Source: an uncultured Collinsella sp. (GTDB lineage Bacteria > Actinomycetota > Coriobacteriia > Coriobacteriales > Coriobacteriaceae). From it: a stretch of 38,956 nt of DNA. The stretch is from contig UQMO01000018.1 of the NCBI GenBank assembly GCA_900542125.1, positions 1 through 38,956 of the forward strand, in the 5' to 3' direction. Within the stretch, counting starts at the first letter, position 1. Each line of letters starts with the position of its first letter. Positions 16,955 to 24,700 of the stretch are shown here, one piece after another. Below the pieces are notes generated by a model. The model was not told the DNA's origin. It made no database searches and saw only the letters and a list, made by a program, of their open reading frames with translations. Made by a program: the position numbers and the translations under genes.

Positions 16955-17140
16955 GGTTCCGCCGTTCTACCGAACGGCGGACCGGCCGACGCTGCGCACC
17001 CGGCATTTGGCCAATCTGCCGTTCAATTTCAAAGGCGCGACCAGAAGGTCAGCGCCTTTTCATTTCACGGCACCTTGGCTCAAATGACGGGCGCTCGCTG
17101 ACATTGCCAAAACGTCGGCGTTGCCGTGATTGGCACTTGG
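16955..17140 (+). ncRNA. Structured element R1 (candidate RNA), first copy
   Basis: Nine bases after the deglycase 1 stop begins a multi-stem structure. Stem Pa pairs 16959-16967 with 16972-16980. A closing stem joins 16985-16991 to 17113-17119. P2 joins 16999-17014 to 17075-17091. P3 joins 17017-17022 to 17067-17072. P4 joins 17031-17038 to 17052-17059 and is capped by GACC-AGAA-GGTC plus a bulged A. The homologue R2 at 25425 has the same fold with different arm sequences. Strand is given for the direction of the upstream gene; it could equally be a DNA element. It is followed by a GGGGACGTTC hairpin in both copies. Confidence 0.65.
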
Positions 17141-17180
17141 GGACGTTCCTTTTGTGCCGGCACTTGGGGACACTCCTGGG
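17131..17180. repeat. GGGGAC-core repeats I, tandem
   Basis: GGCAC (17132-17136) pairs with GTGCC (17155-17159) around TTGGGGACGTTCC. A second core, GGCACTTGGGGACACTCC, follows immediately. The elements abut the 3' end of R1. Confidence 0.65.
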
Positions 17181-17218
17181 AATCATTTCCTCGTTCGCCG
17201 ATTTGTGTCTTGAAAAAT

Positions 17219-17239
17219 GTATATAACGACTATAACGTA
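17219..17239. promoter_or_regulatory. Operator-like TATAACG boxes before the EamA transporter
   Basis: TATAACG occurs twice (17222-17228 and 17231-17237). Its complement, CGTTATATAC, is identical to ten bases of the box before regulator 2 (24652-24661). The boxes end about 40 bases before the start codon. Confidence 0.5.
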
Positions 17240-17277
17240 GTGTGAAACATATTGGAAACAATACCGAGGAGGCTGCG

Positions 17278-18360
17278 TTGAAGAAAAGCAATCTGGGCTA
17301 TGTGCTGGTGCTGGTCGCCGCGCTTATGTGGGGCAGCATCGGAATCTTTGTAAACGGCATCTCGGCCATGGGCGTTTCGTCCCAGAGCATGGCGGCCTTT
17401 CGCTTGTTGGTCGGAGCGCTTATCTTGGCGCCGGTCCTGATGTTTATGGGCTGCCGTCCGGGTGAGGGGTCTACTGTGGCTCAGGGTCCGCTGGTCCTGT
17501 TCAAGGCGAGCCCTAAAGAGCTTGTTCCCTGCGCGCTTGTCGGTATCGTCGGTTTGGCCGCCGCCAACACCTGCTATTACGAGTGCATGGGCGAGGTGGG
17601 CATGTCCACGGCCTCGGTGCTGCTCTACACCTCGCCGGTGTTTGGCGTCATGCTCGGCCGCGTGCTTTATCGCGAGGACGTGACCCCCAACAAGCTCGTT
17701 GCCATTGTCTTTAACATCGTTGGCTGCGTGCTTGCAGTGACCAATGGCGACCTTTCCGGTTTTCATTTTTCGGTTTGGGGCGTCACGTCGGGCGTGATTG
17801 CAGGCCTTTGTGGCGCGTCGCTCGCGGTGTTTAGCCGAATAGCAACCAAGACGGTCCACCCGCTGGCTGTCACGTTTTGGGGTTTTGTTTTTGGCGGTGC
17901 GGTTATGGCAGCTATCGCGGCTCCGTGGCCGGATGTCGCCGCGGCAATGTCGCCACAGCTGCTGCTGCTGTTCCTTGGCTTTGGACTCATCCCCACAGCC
18001 GTGGCCTACATTTTATATATGCAGGGCCTGTCCATGGGGCTCGAGACGTCGAAAGTTCCCGTCGTAATGTCATTCGAGACGGTCGTCACCGTACTGGTGG
18101 GCATTGGTGTCTATGCCGAGCCCGCCGGCGCGATCAAGGTTCTGGGCATCGTGCTGGTGCTCGCGTCCATCCTGATTATGAACACCGACTTCTCCAAGCT
18201 GCGCAACAGTGTGTTTGTCGGTCATGTCGTTGAGAGCATGACCTTTAAGCCCAACGCATGGTGGACCGAAAAATCTCAGGACATGGATCTGTTTAAGGAG
18301 CGCACCGGCATTGCGCTGGAACCCACCGTGCAGGAAAGCCCCTGGTACTTCGTGCGATAG
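17278..18360 (+). CDS. EamA/DMT-family transporter
   Basis: A 360-aa inner-membrane protein with about ten helices in two EamA repeats (about 5-140 and 160-295), as in drug/metabolite transporters such as RhaT, YdcZ-like or amino-acid exporters. The motif ALMWGSIGIFVNGI is typical of the first helix. A cytoplasmic tail of about 65 residues follows the last helix and contains FKPNAWWTEKSQDMD. I prefer the TTG start at 17278 because GAGGAGG lies six bases upstream; a GTG 36 bases earlier has no such site. Context between deglycase 1 and the PTS, and shared ACGTTATA boxes, suggest transport of an Amadori compound or export of the released amino acid. Direction and substrate are inference. Confidence 0.8.
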   Translation: MKKSNLGYVLVLVAALMWGSIGIFVNGISAMGVSSQSMAAFRLLVGALILAPVLMFMGCRPGEGSTVAQGPLVLFKASPKELVPCALVGIVGLAAANTCYYECMGEVGMSTASVLLYTSPVFGVMLGRVLYREDVTPNKLVAIVFNIVGCVLAVTNGDLSGFHFSVWGVTSGVIAGLCGASLAVFSRIATKTVHPLAVTFWGFVFGGAVMAAIAAPWPDVAAAMSPQLLLLFLGFGLIPTAVAYILYMQGLSMGLETSKVPVVMSFETVVTVLVGIGVYAEPAGAIKVLGIVLVLASILIMNTDFSKLRNSVFVGHVVESMTFKPNAWWTEKSQDMDLFKERTGIALEPTVQESPWYFVR

Positions 18361-18438
18361 GGGATGAGTGGGGCGCTTGATCGGGCACCGCCAAGCCAGC
18401 GCCGACCTACCCAGCCCCAACGTTTCAAGTACGTTAAA

Positions 18439-18516
18439 CCCGTCAACGGTCGATTTTCACCCGTGAACGGTCTTTATACTAATTAGCAATATAAGCAACG
18501 TATAAGACGTTATAAT
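18439..18516 (+). promoter_or_regulatory. Promoter region of the PTS operon with two operator types
   Basis: CCCGTCAACGGTC (18439-18451) and CCCGTGAACGGTC (18460-18472) are near-identical sites exactly 21 bp apart, each with the dyad CCGTNNACGG. A -10 box TATACT (18475-18480) follows at once, and a second perfect box TATAAT lies at 18511-18516. The ACGTTATA motif (18507-18514) overlaps that second box. The layout fits an activator bound at tandem sites plus a GntR repressor near the start. Confidence 0.6.
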
Positions 18517-18542
18517 GACCATAACGAAAAGGAGGAGGCAAG

Positions 18543-19466
18543 ATGAATCAGATCATTCTCGCATCTCATGGCGGCCTGGCCGCAGGCGCCAAAGACACGC
18601 TCGAGATGGTTCTCGGCGACGTGTCGAACGTCCACGTCGTGTCGCTTGCTCGTGACGACAAGGAGCCCATCACCAACAAGGTGGACGCCATGATCGCCAC
18701 GTTCAACGCGGACGACACCGTCTATGTGCTGACCGATATGCTCGGCAGCTCGGTCAACAACAGCATGGTCGAGCTTTCCAAGAACGGCACGAAGTTCACG
18801 GTTGTCAGCGGTTTCAACATCCCGCTGGCACTGACGCTCGCTATGAGCCCCGCCCCCGTCAAGGGCGCCGAGCTCGCGGCCCTCATCAACGAGGCCCGCA
18901 CCGGCCTGACCAACCCCAACGCACCGGTCGAGGCCGCCGCGGCTCCCGCCAAGAAGGCTAAGGCGTCCCGTCACAGCTCCGGTCCCGCCAAGATCGTCCT
19001 CGCACGTCTTGACTACCGTCTGCTGCACGGCCAGGTCGTCTTTACCTGGACCACCAAGGTTCAGGCCGAGCGCATCATCGTCGTCGACAACGCTGCCGCC
19101 AACGATGACATCAAGAAGGGCGCTCTTAAGCTGGCCAAGCCCCAGGGCGTGCGCCTGAACGTCTTCACCGTCGAGCGTGCCCTCGCTAAGATGGACAAGC
19201 TCAACACCCTCGGCGAGCGCGTCATGTTCGTCTTTGGCAACACCGCCGAGATGCTGCAGTTCTGCCAGGGCTACAAGCTCGACGCCATCAACCTGGGCGC
19301 CACCGCCAACCACGACGGTGCCGATCAGGTCGGCGGCAAGGACAGCTCCGTCTTCCTCGACGCCACCCAGAAGGCCGACGTCAACCAGCTGCTCGACATG
19401 GGCATCAAGCTCTACGTCCAGCAGACCCCTACGTATCAGAGCGTCGACATCGACGCCAAGCTGTAA
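18543..19466 (+). CDS. Mannose-family PTS EIIAB fusion
   Basis: A 307-aa cytoplasmic phosphotransfer protein. The EIIA domain (1-125) carries the phosphorylated His9 in ILASHGGLAAG. An Ala/Pro/Lys linker (about 128-147) joins it to EIIB (149-307) with phospho-His162 in RLDYRLLHGQVVFTW. It takes phosphate from HPr and passes it to the sugar imported by EIIC/EIID. Family members transport mannose, but also fructoselysine and glucoselysine (Gfr). The adjacent deglycase 2 favours the latter. Start at 18543 behind AAAAGGAGGAGG, a very strong site. Codon use in this and the next three genes is strongly biased to C-ending and a few preferred codons, a mark of high expression. Confidence 0.93.
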   Translation: MNQIILASHGGLAAGAKDTLEMVLGDVSNVHVVSLARDDKEPITNKVDAMIATFNADDTVYVLTDMLGSSVNNSMVELSKNGTKFTVVSGFNIPLALTLAMSPAPVKGAELAALINEARTGLTNPNAPVEAAAAPAKKAKASRHSSGPAKIVLARLDYRLLHGQVVFTWTTKVQAERIIVVDNAAANDDIKKGALKLAKPQGVRLNVFTVERALAKMDKLNTLGERVMFVFGNTAEMLQFCQGYKLDAINLGATANHDGADQVGGKDSSVFLDATQKADVNQLLDMGIKLYVQQTPTYQSVDIDAKL

Positions 19467-19502
19467 TCAACCAGGCTTTTGCCTGACTGAAAGGAGAAGG
19501 GT

Positions 19503-20297
19503 ATGAATACGTTCATCAGTGCGGTGCTCGTCGGCCTCGTCGGCGTGTTCTGCATGTGGGACTCCCGCCTGCTCGGTCGTCTTAACTTCGAGCAGCCCCT
19601 CGTTGGCGCTACACTCGTCGGTCTGCTGCTGGGCGATGTGCCCACCGGCCTTGCCGTCGGTGCCGCCGTCGAGCTCGTGTCCATGGGCCTGGTGCAGGTC
19701 GGCGCCGCCGTTCCGCCCGATATGGTCCTGGGCGGCATCGTGGCCGCTGCCTTTGCGTGCCTGACCGATGCTTCCGCCGAGACCGCCATGACGATCGCCA
19801 TCCCGGTCGCCGTCCTGGGTCAGCTTCTCGGCATCGTGTTCCGTTCCATCATCGCCGCCCTCACCCATGTGGCAGATAGCGCGATCGATAACGGAAAGTT
19901 CAAGACCGCCTACCGTATGCACATCTGCGCCGGCTCCGGTCTGTACGCCGTCATGTACTTCCTGCCGATCTTCCTCGCCGTCTTTGTTGGCACCGACCTG
20001 GTTCAGGCCATCGTCAACATGGTTCCCGAGTGGCTGTCCACCGGTCTTAACGTTTCGACCAAGATTATGACCGCCTACGGCTTGGCCCTGCTGCTCACTA
20101 TGATGATCAAGAAGGGTATGACTCCGTTCCTGTTCATCGGTTTCCTGCTCGCCGCTTACCTCAACCTGTCCGTCATCGCGGTCGCTCTGATCGGTGTGTG
20201 CCTGGCTGTCGTCTTCATGGGCTTCAAGTTCAACGGTTCCCATGCAGCCGCCGGTGTCGATTCCGACTACGATCCGCTCGAAGACGACGAAGACTAA
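19503..20297 (+). CDS. Mannose-family PTS EIIC
   Basis: A 264-aa membrane permease subunit with several hydrophobic helices. QPLVGATLVGLLLGDVPTGLAVGAAVELVSMG is the conserved first half of mannose-class EIIC. The C-terminal tail is strongly acidic (DSDYDPLEDDED). With EIID it forms the translocation channel. It lies 36 nt after EIIAB, with AAAGGAGAAGGG before the ATG, in one operon with EIIAB and EIID. Confidence 0.93.
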   Translation: MNTFISAVLVGLVGVFCMWDSRLLGRLNFEQPLVGATLVGLLLGDVPTGLAVGAAVELVSMGLVQVGAAVPPDMVLGGIVAAAFACLTDASAETAMTIAIPVAVLGQLLGIVFRSIIAALTHVADSAIDNGKFKTAYRMHICAGSGLYAVMYFLPIFLAVFVGTDLVQAIVNMVPEWLSTGLNVSTKIMTAYGLALLLTMMIKKGMTPFLFIGFLLAAYLNLSVIAVALIGVCLAVVFMGFKFNGSHAAAGVDSDYDPLEDDED

Positions 20298-20310
20298 GGA
20301 GGAACACACT

Positions 20311-21144
20311 ATGGCAACCGCAACCAAGGACGTGTCCCTGAACAAGAAGGTCAGCCAGTTCTTCTGGCGCTCCTGGGCCATCCAGGCCTCTTGGAACTAC
20401 GAGCGTCAGATGAACATGGGCTTCCTCTACGGCATGGTTCCCACGCTCGATCGCCTCTATCCGGATGAGTCCGACCCCAAGCAGCTCGCTGCTAAGAAAG
20501 AGGCTTACCACCGTCACATGGCGTTCTACAACTGCACCCCGCAGACGAGCGCTTTCATCCTGGGCCTCTCCGCCTCCATGGAGGAGGAGTACGCCAAGGA
20601 TCCCGAGAACTTCGATCCCGATTCGATCAACGCGGTCAAGACCTCCCTCATGGGTCCGCTTTCCGGCATCGGTGACTCCTTCTTCCAGGGCACCATCCGC
20701 GTTATCGCCTTTGGCCTTGGCGTTCAGTTGGCTCAGCAGGGCTCCATCATGGGCCCGATCCTGGCCATGCTCATCTCCATCGTCCCCTCTGTGCTGATCA
20801 CTTGGTTCGCAGCCAAGATGGGCTATCAGGGCGGCCACGAGTACCTGAGCAAGCTTCAGGGCGGCGACCTCATGGAGAAGCTCATGTATGTCTGCGGCAT
20901 CGTGGGTCTTATGTCCGTGGGCGGCATGATCGCTACGCTGATCGGCGCCACCACCCCGCTGCAGTTCGCTGAGGGCACCGTCGTTATCCAGGACATCCTG
21001 GATGGCATGATGCCCCAGATGATCTCCCTTGGCCTCACCGGCCTTATGTACTGGCTCATCAAGAAGAACGTCAACACCGGTTGGCTTCTCGTGATCGCCA
21101 TCGTGGGCGGCATCGCCCTCTCCGCGGCCGGCATCCTGGCCTAG
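20311..21144 (+). CDS. Mannose-family PTS EIID
   Basis: A 277-aa subunit unique to the mannose PTS class. The N-terminal motif IQASWNYERQMNMGFLYGMVPTLDRLYP is characteristic, followed by a long amphipathic region and GPLSGIGDSFFQGTIR. C-terminal helices include one near residues 175-195 and the last at 255-277. The start at 20311 has AAGGAGG upstream and lies 13 nt after EIIC. A hairpin and a GGGAC-core element follow before deglycase 2. Confidence 0.93.
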   Translation: MATATKDVSLNKKVSQFFWRSWAIQASWNYERQMNMGFLYGMVPTLDRLYPDESDPKQLAAKKEAYHRHMAFYNCTPQTSAFILGLSASMEEEYAKDPENFDPDSINAVKTSLMGPLSGIGDSFFQGTIRVIAFGLGVQLAQQGSIMGPILAMLISIVPSVLITWFAAKMGYQGGHEYLSKLQGGDLMEKLMYVCGIVGLMSVGGMIATLIGATTPLQFAEGTVVIQDILDGMMPQMISLGLTGLMYWLIKKNVNTGWLLVIAIVGGIALSAAGILA

Positions 21145-21179
21145 TCGCGACCAAGCGTCTAACCGCTTTCCCCCGGGGG

Positions 21180-21210
21180 GCCTGCCTGGCATCCCATACC
21201 CCAGGCAGGC
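21180..21210 (+). terminator. Hairpin after EIID
   Basis: GCCTGCCTGG (21180-21189) pairs perfectly with CCAGGCAGGC (21201-21210). Only TTCC follows, so it may attenuate rather than stop transcription into deglycase 2. Confidence 0.6.
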
Positions 21211-21223
21211 TTCCATTCCCAAA

Positions 21224-21254
21224 ATGCGACAATGGGACAGTCCCCTTGTCGCAT
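21224..21254. repeat. GGGAC-core hairpin H
   Basis: ATGCGACAA (21224-21232) pairs with TTGTCGCAT (21246-21254). The core TGGGACAGTCCCC folds further on itself. A member of the hairpin family with constant core and variable arms. Confidence 0.75.
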
Positions 21255-21344
21255 CCTCAACGGGCCGGCGACTCGGTCCAAACCACGGTAACCCTGCGAG
21301 CGCCCGGCAATGTGGCGCCGCAAAAATCGAAAGGAATGTGTCAG

Positions 21345-22328
21345 ATGTACGAGATCGACCTTAACCTCCCTAAGCAGATCGTCGCTGACGTCCTGTCCAA
21401 CCACGAGATCCACAGCGTCGCTTTCGTCGGCTGCGGTGCTTCCATGTCCGACCTTTACCCCGCCAAGTACTTCCTGGCCAACAACACGGACAAGCTGAAC
21501 GTTCAGATCTTCACTGCTAACGAGTTCAACTACGACACGCCTTCCTGGGTCAACGAGCACACCTTCGTGATCACCTGCTCCCTCGGTGGCTCCACGCCCG
21601 AGACCGTCGAGGCCAACAAGACCGCCAAGAAGCACAACTGCCCGGTCGTCTCCCTCACCAACAAGGCTGGCTCCGCTCTGACCGTCGACGCTGACTACGT
21701 CATCGTTCACGGCTTCCACGCCAACTTCGCTGCCAAGTGCGAGAAGCCCGGCTACGCCATCGCTCTTGCTGTCGAGATCCTTCAGCAGACCGAGGGTTAT
21801 GACCACTACGAGGACATGATCACCGGCCTCACCAACGTCTTCGAGCTCTGCGAGAACGCCGCTCAGTCCTGCAAGAAGCTCGCCAAGAAGTTCGCCGAGG
21901 ACTTCAAGGACGACAAGATGATCTACTTCATGGCTTCCGGTGCCTCCGAGAAGATGGCTTACTCTCACGCCGCCTTCCTGTTCACCGAGATGCAGTGGAT
22001 CGACGCCGCTGCCTACAACACCGGCGAGTACTTCCACGGCCCGTTCGAGGTTTCCACCGAGGGTAAGCCCTACGTCTTCTTCATGTCCGATGGCGCTACC
22101 CGTCCGATGGACGCCCGCGCCCTCACCTTCCTTAAGCGCATGGGCGCCAAGGTCGCTCTGATCGACTCCAAGGACTACGGCCTGGCTGACGCCGTGCCCG
22201 CGAGCGTTGTCACCTACTTCAACCCGCTGCTGCACCTCGCCGTTATGCGTGAGTACGGCAACCAGATCGCCGAGGCCCGCCAGCACCCGCTGACCATGCG
22301 TCGCTACATGTGGAAGCTTTCCTACTAA
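21345..22328 (+). CDS. SIS-domain deglycase 2 (FrlB/Gfr-like)
   Basis: A 327-aa double-SIS protein. The first domain has VAFVGCGASMSDLYPAKYF and TCSLGGSTPETV. The second holds the motif NTGEYFHGPFEV, with the Glu thought to act as general base in FraB/FrlB-type deglycases. It ends RRYMWKLSY. Lying directly after the PTS operon, and sharing its biased codon use, it should cleave the sugar-amine phosphate made by that PTS, giving hexose 6-phosphate and an amino acid. The ATG at 21345 is nine bases after AAAGGA; an ATG three codons earlier is too close to that site. Fructoselysine-6-P or glucoselysine-6-P are the likeliest substrates. Confidence 0.85.
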   Translation: MYEIDLNLPKQIVADVLSNHEIHSVAFVGCGASMSDLYPAKYFLANNTDKLNVQIFTANEFNYDTPSWVNEHTFVITCSLGGSTPETVEANKTAKKHNCPVVSLTNKAGSALTVDADYVIVHGFHANFAAKCEKPGYAIALAVEILQQTEGYDHYEDMITGLTNVFELCENAAQSCKKLAKKFAEDFKDDKMIYFMASGASEKMAYSHAAFLFTEMQWIDAAAYNTGEYFHGPFEVSTEGKPYVFFMSDGATRPMDARALTFLKRMGAKVALIDSKDYGLADAVPASVVTYFNPLLHLAVMREYGNQIAEARQHPLTMRRYMWKLSY

Positions 22329-22362
22329 TCACAAGTAAGTAGACCTTACGGGTTGATTGAGA

Positions 22363-22389
22363 GGGGATGGGGTTTGTGCCCTGTCCCCT
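22363..22389 (+). terminator. Terminator after deglycase 2, GGGAC-family
   Basis: AGGGGA (22363-22368) pairs with TCCCCT (22384-22389), with TTTT following. The loop contains TGCCCTGTCC, resembling the loop of hairpins E and F. Confidence 0.6.
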
Positions 22390-22438
22390 TTTCTGCTTTG
22401 GGGAGGGCGTGCCCGTTGCGCTGCAAAACCCCAGATAA

Positions 22439-22474
22439 AACCTACCAAAATAAACCTGTCCCTTTTTGGCAGGT
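22439..22474. repeat. GGGAC-core hairpin B before the HAD gene
   Basis: ACCTACCAAAA pairs with TTTTGGCAGGT (22464-22474) around TAAACCTGTCCCT. It ends next to the ribosome binding site of the HAD gene and could affect its translation. It is nearly the reverse complement of hairpin D (32771-32809). Confidence 0.8.
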
Positions 22475-22488
22475 GGGAGGAGATGCGT

Positions 22489-23118
22489 ATGATCAAGGCA
22501 GTGCTGTTTGATATGGACGGCGTGCTGGTCGATACCGAGTGGTTCTACAACCGCCGCCGCGTGGCGTTTATGGAAGAGAAGGGGTTTCACTTTGACGAGA
22601 TCCCCGATCTTTCGGGGTCTAACGAACCGGCCATTTGGGAGGCACTGGTTCCCGACGATGTCGAGCTGCGCGAGCGCCTGCGCGTAGAGTACAAGCATGT
22701 CTACAGCCCGGTCCATCCCGTTCCGTATGCCGAACTGCTTAACGAGCAGACGGCGCCGGTCATGCGTGCGCTGCACGAGCGTGGCGTGAAGTGCGCCATC
22801 GCGAGCTCGTCCTATCGTGAGCTTATCGACGAGCTGGTGGAGATTGCCGGTATCGCCGACGTGCTGGACTACACCATCAGCGGTCACGAGTGCAGCGCGT
22901 TTAAGCCCGACCCCGAGATCTACCAGCGCGCCGTGGAGGCGCTGGGCGTGGAGCCCGCTGAGTGTCTGGTGATCGAGGACTCGCCCATGGGCATCGAGGC
23001 CGGCAAGCGCTCCGGTGCCCACGTCCTGGCGCTGCGTCCGCACGAGGGCGTCAACCTCGATCAATCGCGAGCCGATGCCGTTATTGATAATCTGACCGAC
23101 ATTTTGGCCGCTTTGTAG
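22489..23118 (+). CDS. HAD-family sugar phosphatase/phosphoglucomutase-like
   Basis: A 209-aa HAD hydrolase of the beta-phosphoglucomutase-like subfamily. The nucleophile Asp8 and Asp10 lie in LFDMDGVLVDTE. Motif II Ser is in AIASSSYREL, the Lys in FKPDPEIYQRA, and the acidic motif III in CLVIEDSPMGIEAG. A helical cap covers about 15-80. It should act on a small sugar phosphate in the cytoplasm; position after the deglycase suggests trimming of sugar phosphates from this pathway, but that is inference. ATG 22489 (MIKAV) is eight bases after GGGAGG; the ATG six bases earlier is too close. Confidence 0.85.
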   Translation: MIKAVLFDMDGVLVDTEWFYNRRRVAFMEEKGFHFDEIPDLSGSNEPAIWEALVPDDVELRERLRVEYKHVYSPVHPVPYAELLNEQTAPVMRALHERGVKCAIASSSYRELIDELVEIAGIADVLDYTISGHECSAFKPDPEIYQRAVEALGVEPAECLVIEDSPMGIEAGKRSGAHVLALRPHEGVNLDQSRADAVIDNLTDILAAL

Positions 23119-23121
23119 TGT

Positions 23122-23169
23122 CAATCCGCCGCGAGAAGCACGGGTTCAAACGTTTTTTGCGGTGGATTG
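23122..23169. repeat. Long-loop hairpin after the HAD gene
   Basis: CAATCCGCCGC (23122-23132) pairs with GCGGTGGATTG (23159-23169) with one G-U. The T6 run is in the loop, so it is not a standard terminator. Further on, TTTGGTTTCGATT (23176-23188) and TTTGGCTTCGATT (23197-23209) repeat at 21 bp. Confidence 0.6.
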
Positions 23170-23215
23170 GCTCAATTTGGTTTCGATTTTGATCCGTTTG
23201 GCTTCGATTCGGGCT

Positions 23216-23334
23216 AAGTGAGTAGACTTTTTGGCGTAGGCCGAGCACAAAGTGCATCTGCTCTAGTAAAACCGCAGGTCACAGGGGTGGCGGTTTTGGG
23301 TGTGCTCTGCAGGTCGCGTAAAGTCTACTCACTT
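23216..23334. repeat. Nested inverted repeat, 119 bp
   Basis: A 15-bp perfect outer stem joins 23216-23230 to 23320-23334 (AAGTGAGTAGACTTT). Inner stems are GAGCACA (23243-23249) with TGTGCTC (23301-23307), and AAACCGC with GCGGTTT. No coding potential is evident. The architecture resembles 29712-29893. Confidence 0.75.
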
Positions 23335-23396
23335 GTAATTTGGGCCTTTGGTCGTGGGGGTTGCTGGTCCCGCTTTGGTTGTCGAGAGAGGGTGAA

Positions 23397-23428
23397 TTGA
23401 AGCGCCCCCGCACGCTCCATGCTACAAT
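23397..23428 (+). promoter_or_regulatory. Candidate promoter of the YitT-family gene
   Basis: TACAAT at 23423-23428 is preceded by TTGAAG at 23397. The 20-bp spacer is long, so the call rests on the -10 box. Confidence 0.4.
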
Positions 23429-23473
23429 CGCCGACATGCCTCACAACTAGATTTGCCTTCGAAAGGAGCCCGC

Positions 23474-24481
23474 GTGGCGAACGCCATCGATCAGCTCACG
23501 GACCGCGTGCTCGTGCTCGGCCGCCTTACCATCGTCCGCCGCGCCATTACTGCCGTGGCGGTCACGATTTCTGCCGTTCTCCAGACATTCCTGATCCAGG
23601 CGTTCATTCAACCCGCCGACCTGCTTCCGAGCGGCCTCACCGGCGTCGCGGTCCTGCTCGATCGCGTTACCTCGCTCGGCGGCGTTCACATCGACATCTC
23701 GCTCGGTATGCTCGCGCTCAACATCCCCGTGGCGCTCCTATGTTGGAGCGGCATTAGCAAGCGCTTCGTCATCTTCTCGATGATGCAGGTCGTGCTCTCA
23801 TCGCTGTTCCTCAACGTCTTTCACTTCGCGCCGTTTTTGGGCGACAAGATCATGCTCATCATCTTTGGCGGCGTGGTCTCGGGTCTGGGCGCTGCCATCG
23901 CGCTTAAGTCCGGCGCATCCACCGGCGGTACCGACTTTATCGCGCTGTGGGTTTCCAACCACACGGGCAAGACCATCTGGGGCGTCATCTTTGGTTTCAA
24001 CTGCTTTATCCTGGCGATCTTTGGCTTTATGTTTGGCTGGGACAAGGCGGCGTACTCCATCGTGTTCCAGTTTATTTCGACCAAGACCATCGACAGCTTC
24101 TATCGTCGCTACGACCGCGTGACGCTGCAGATCACGACGCGCAAGGCGGACGAGGTCATGACCGCCTATGTTGACCATTTTCAGCACGGCATTAGCTGCG
24201 CCGAGGTCATTGGCGGATACAGCCGCGAGAAGATGTACCTGCTGCACGCCGTTGTATCGACCTACGAGAGCCAGGACATTATCAAGCTGGTGTGCGACAT
24301 TGATCCCGGCGCCGTGATCAATGTGTTCCACACGCTCAACTTTGTGGGCGGCTGGTGGGGCGGTCATGTCGACGAGCCCATGCCCACGGCCGTTCCCGAT
24401 CCCGACAAGCCCGCACGCATGGCCAGCAGGCAGGCGCGCCTCAGCGAGCAGGACAGCCTACAGCAGGACGACGGCAAGTAG
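23474..24481 (+). CDS. YitT-family membrane protein (DUF161/DUF2179)
   Basis: A 335-aa membrane protein. After a short basic N terminus there are about five or six helices (residues 25-205) with LPSGLTGVAVLLDR, GGVVSGLGAAIALKSGASTGGTDFIA, typical of YitT. A C-terminal soluble DUF2179 domain (about 210-295) holds ITTRKADEVMTAYVDHFQHGIS and INVFHTLNFVGG. The polar tail is unconserved. The family is widespread in Firmicutes and Actinobacteria; function is not settled. The GTG at 23474 is preceded by AAAGGAG at six bases. A strong terminator follows. Confidence 0.88.
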   Translation: MANAIDQLTDRVLVLGRLTIVRRAITAVAVTISAVLQTFLIQAFIQPADLLPSGLTGVAVLLDRVTSLGGVHIDISLGMLALNIPVALLCWSGISKRFVIFSMMQVVLSSLFLNVFHFAPFLGDKIMLIIFGGVVSGLGAAIALKSGASTGGTDFIALWVSNHTGKTIWGVIFGFNCFILAIFGFMFGWDKAAYSIVFQFISTKTIDSFYRRYDRVTLQITTRKADEVMTAYVDHFQHGISCAEVIGGYSREKMYLLHAVVSTYESQDIIKLVCDIDPGAVINVFHTLNFVGGWWGGHVDEPMPTAVPDPDKPARMASRQARLSEQDSLQQDDGK

Positions 24482-24521
24482 GGTATTGGCATTTTGCCGG
24501 TCCTGCGCAACCCATCCGAAC

Positions 24522-24564
24522 GAGCCCCTCGAAAGCCCCGTTGCTTTCGAGGGGCTCTCGTTTG
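24522..24564 (+). terminator. Terminator after the YitT-family gene
   Basis: A 14-bp perfect stem (24522-24535 with 24544-24557) followed by TCGTTT. Confidence 0.85.
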
Positions 24565-24575
24565 CCCAGATAAAA

Positions 24576-24608
24576 CCTACCAAAATGAAGCTGTCGCTTT
24601 TTGGTAGG
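24576..24608. repeat. GGGAC-core hairpin C (degenerate core)
   Basis: CCTACCAAAA (24576-24585) pairs perfectly with TTTTGGTAGG (24599-24608). The core reads GAAGCTGTCGC where B has AAACCTGTCCC. The upstream flank CGTTTGCCCAGATAAAACCT is shared with the reverse complement of D. Confidence 0.75.
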
Positions 24609-24648
24609 GAGGGTGTATCGTTTTATCATTATGAGGTAACATGAAACT

Positions 24649-24661
24649 AGACGTTATATAC
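24649..24661. promoter_or_regulatory. ACGTTATA operator-like box before regulator 2
   Basis: AGACGTTATATAC shares ten bases with the PTS box (AGACGTTATA, 18505-18514) and ten with the EamA box (CGTTATATAC). This supports autoregulation by the following GntR protein and control of the transport genes. Confidence 0.5.
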
Positions 24662-24700
24662 GTATTAGTTATTTCGATATTTCGATAAGAGTGATTAGAT

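Noticed and set aside
24641..24688. 15-codon leader-like ORF before regulator 2 (ATG behind GAGG)
   Set aside because: It overlaps the ACGTTATA box and probably the promoter itself. No regulatory codon run or attenuator hairpin follows, so chance is more likely.
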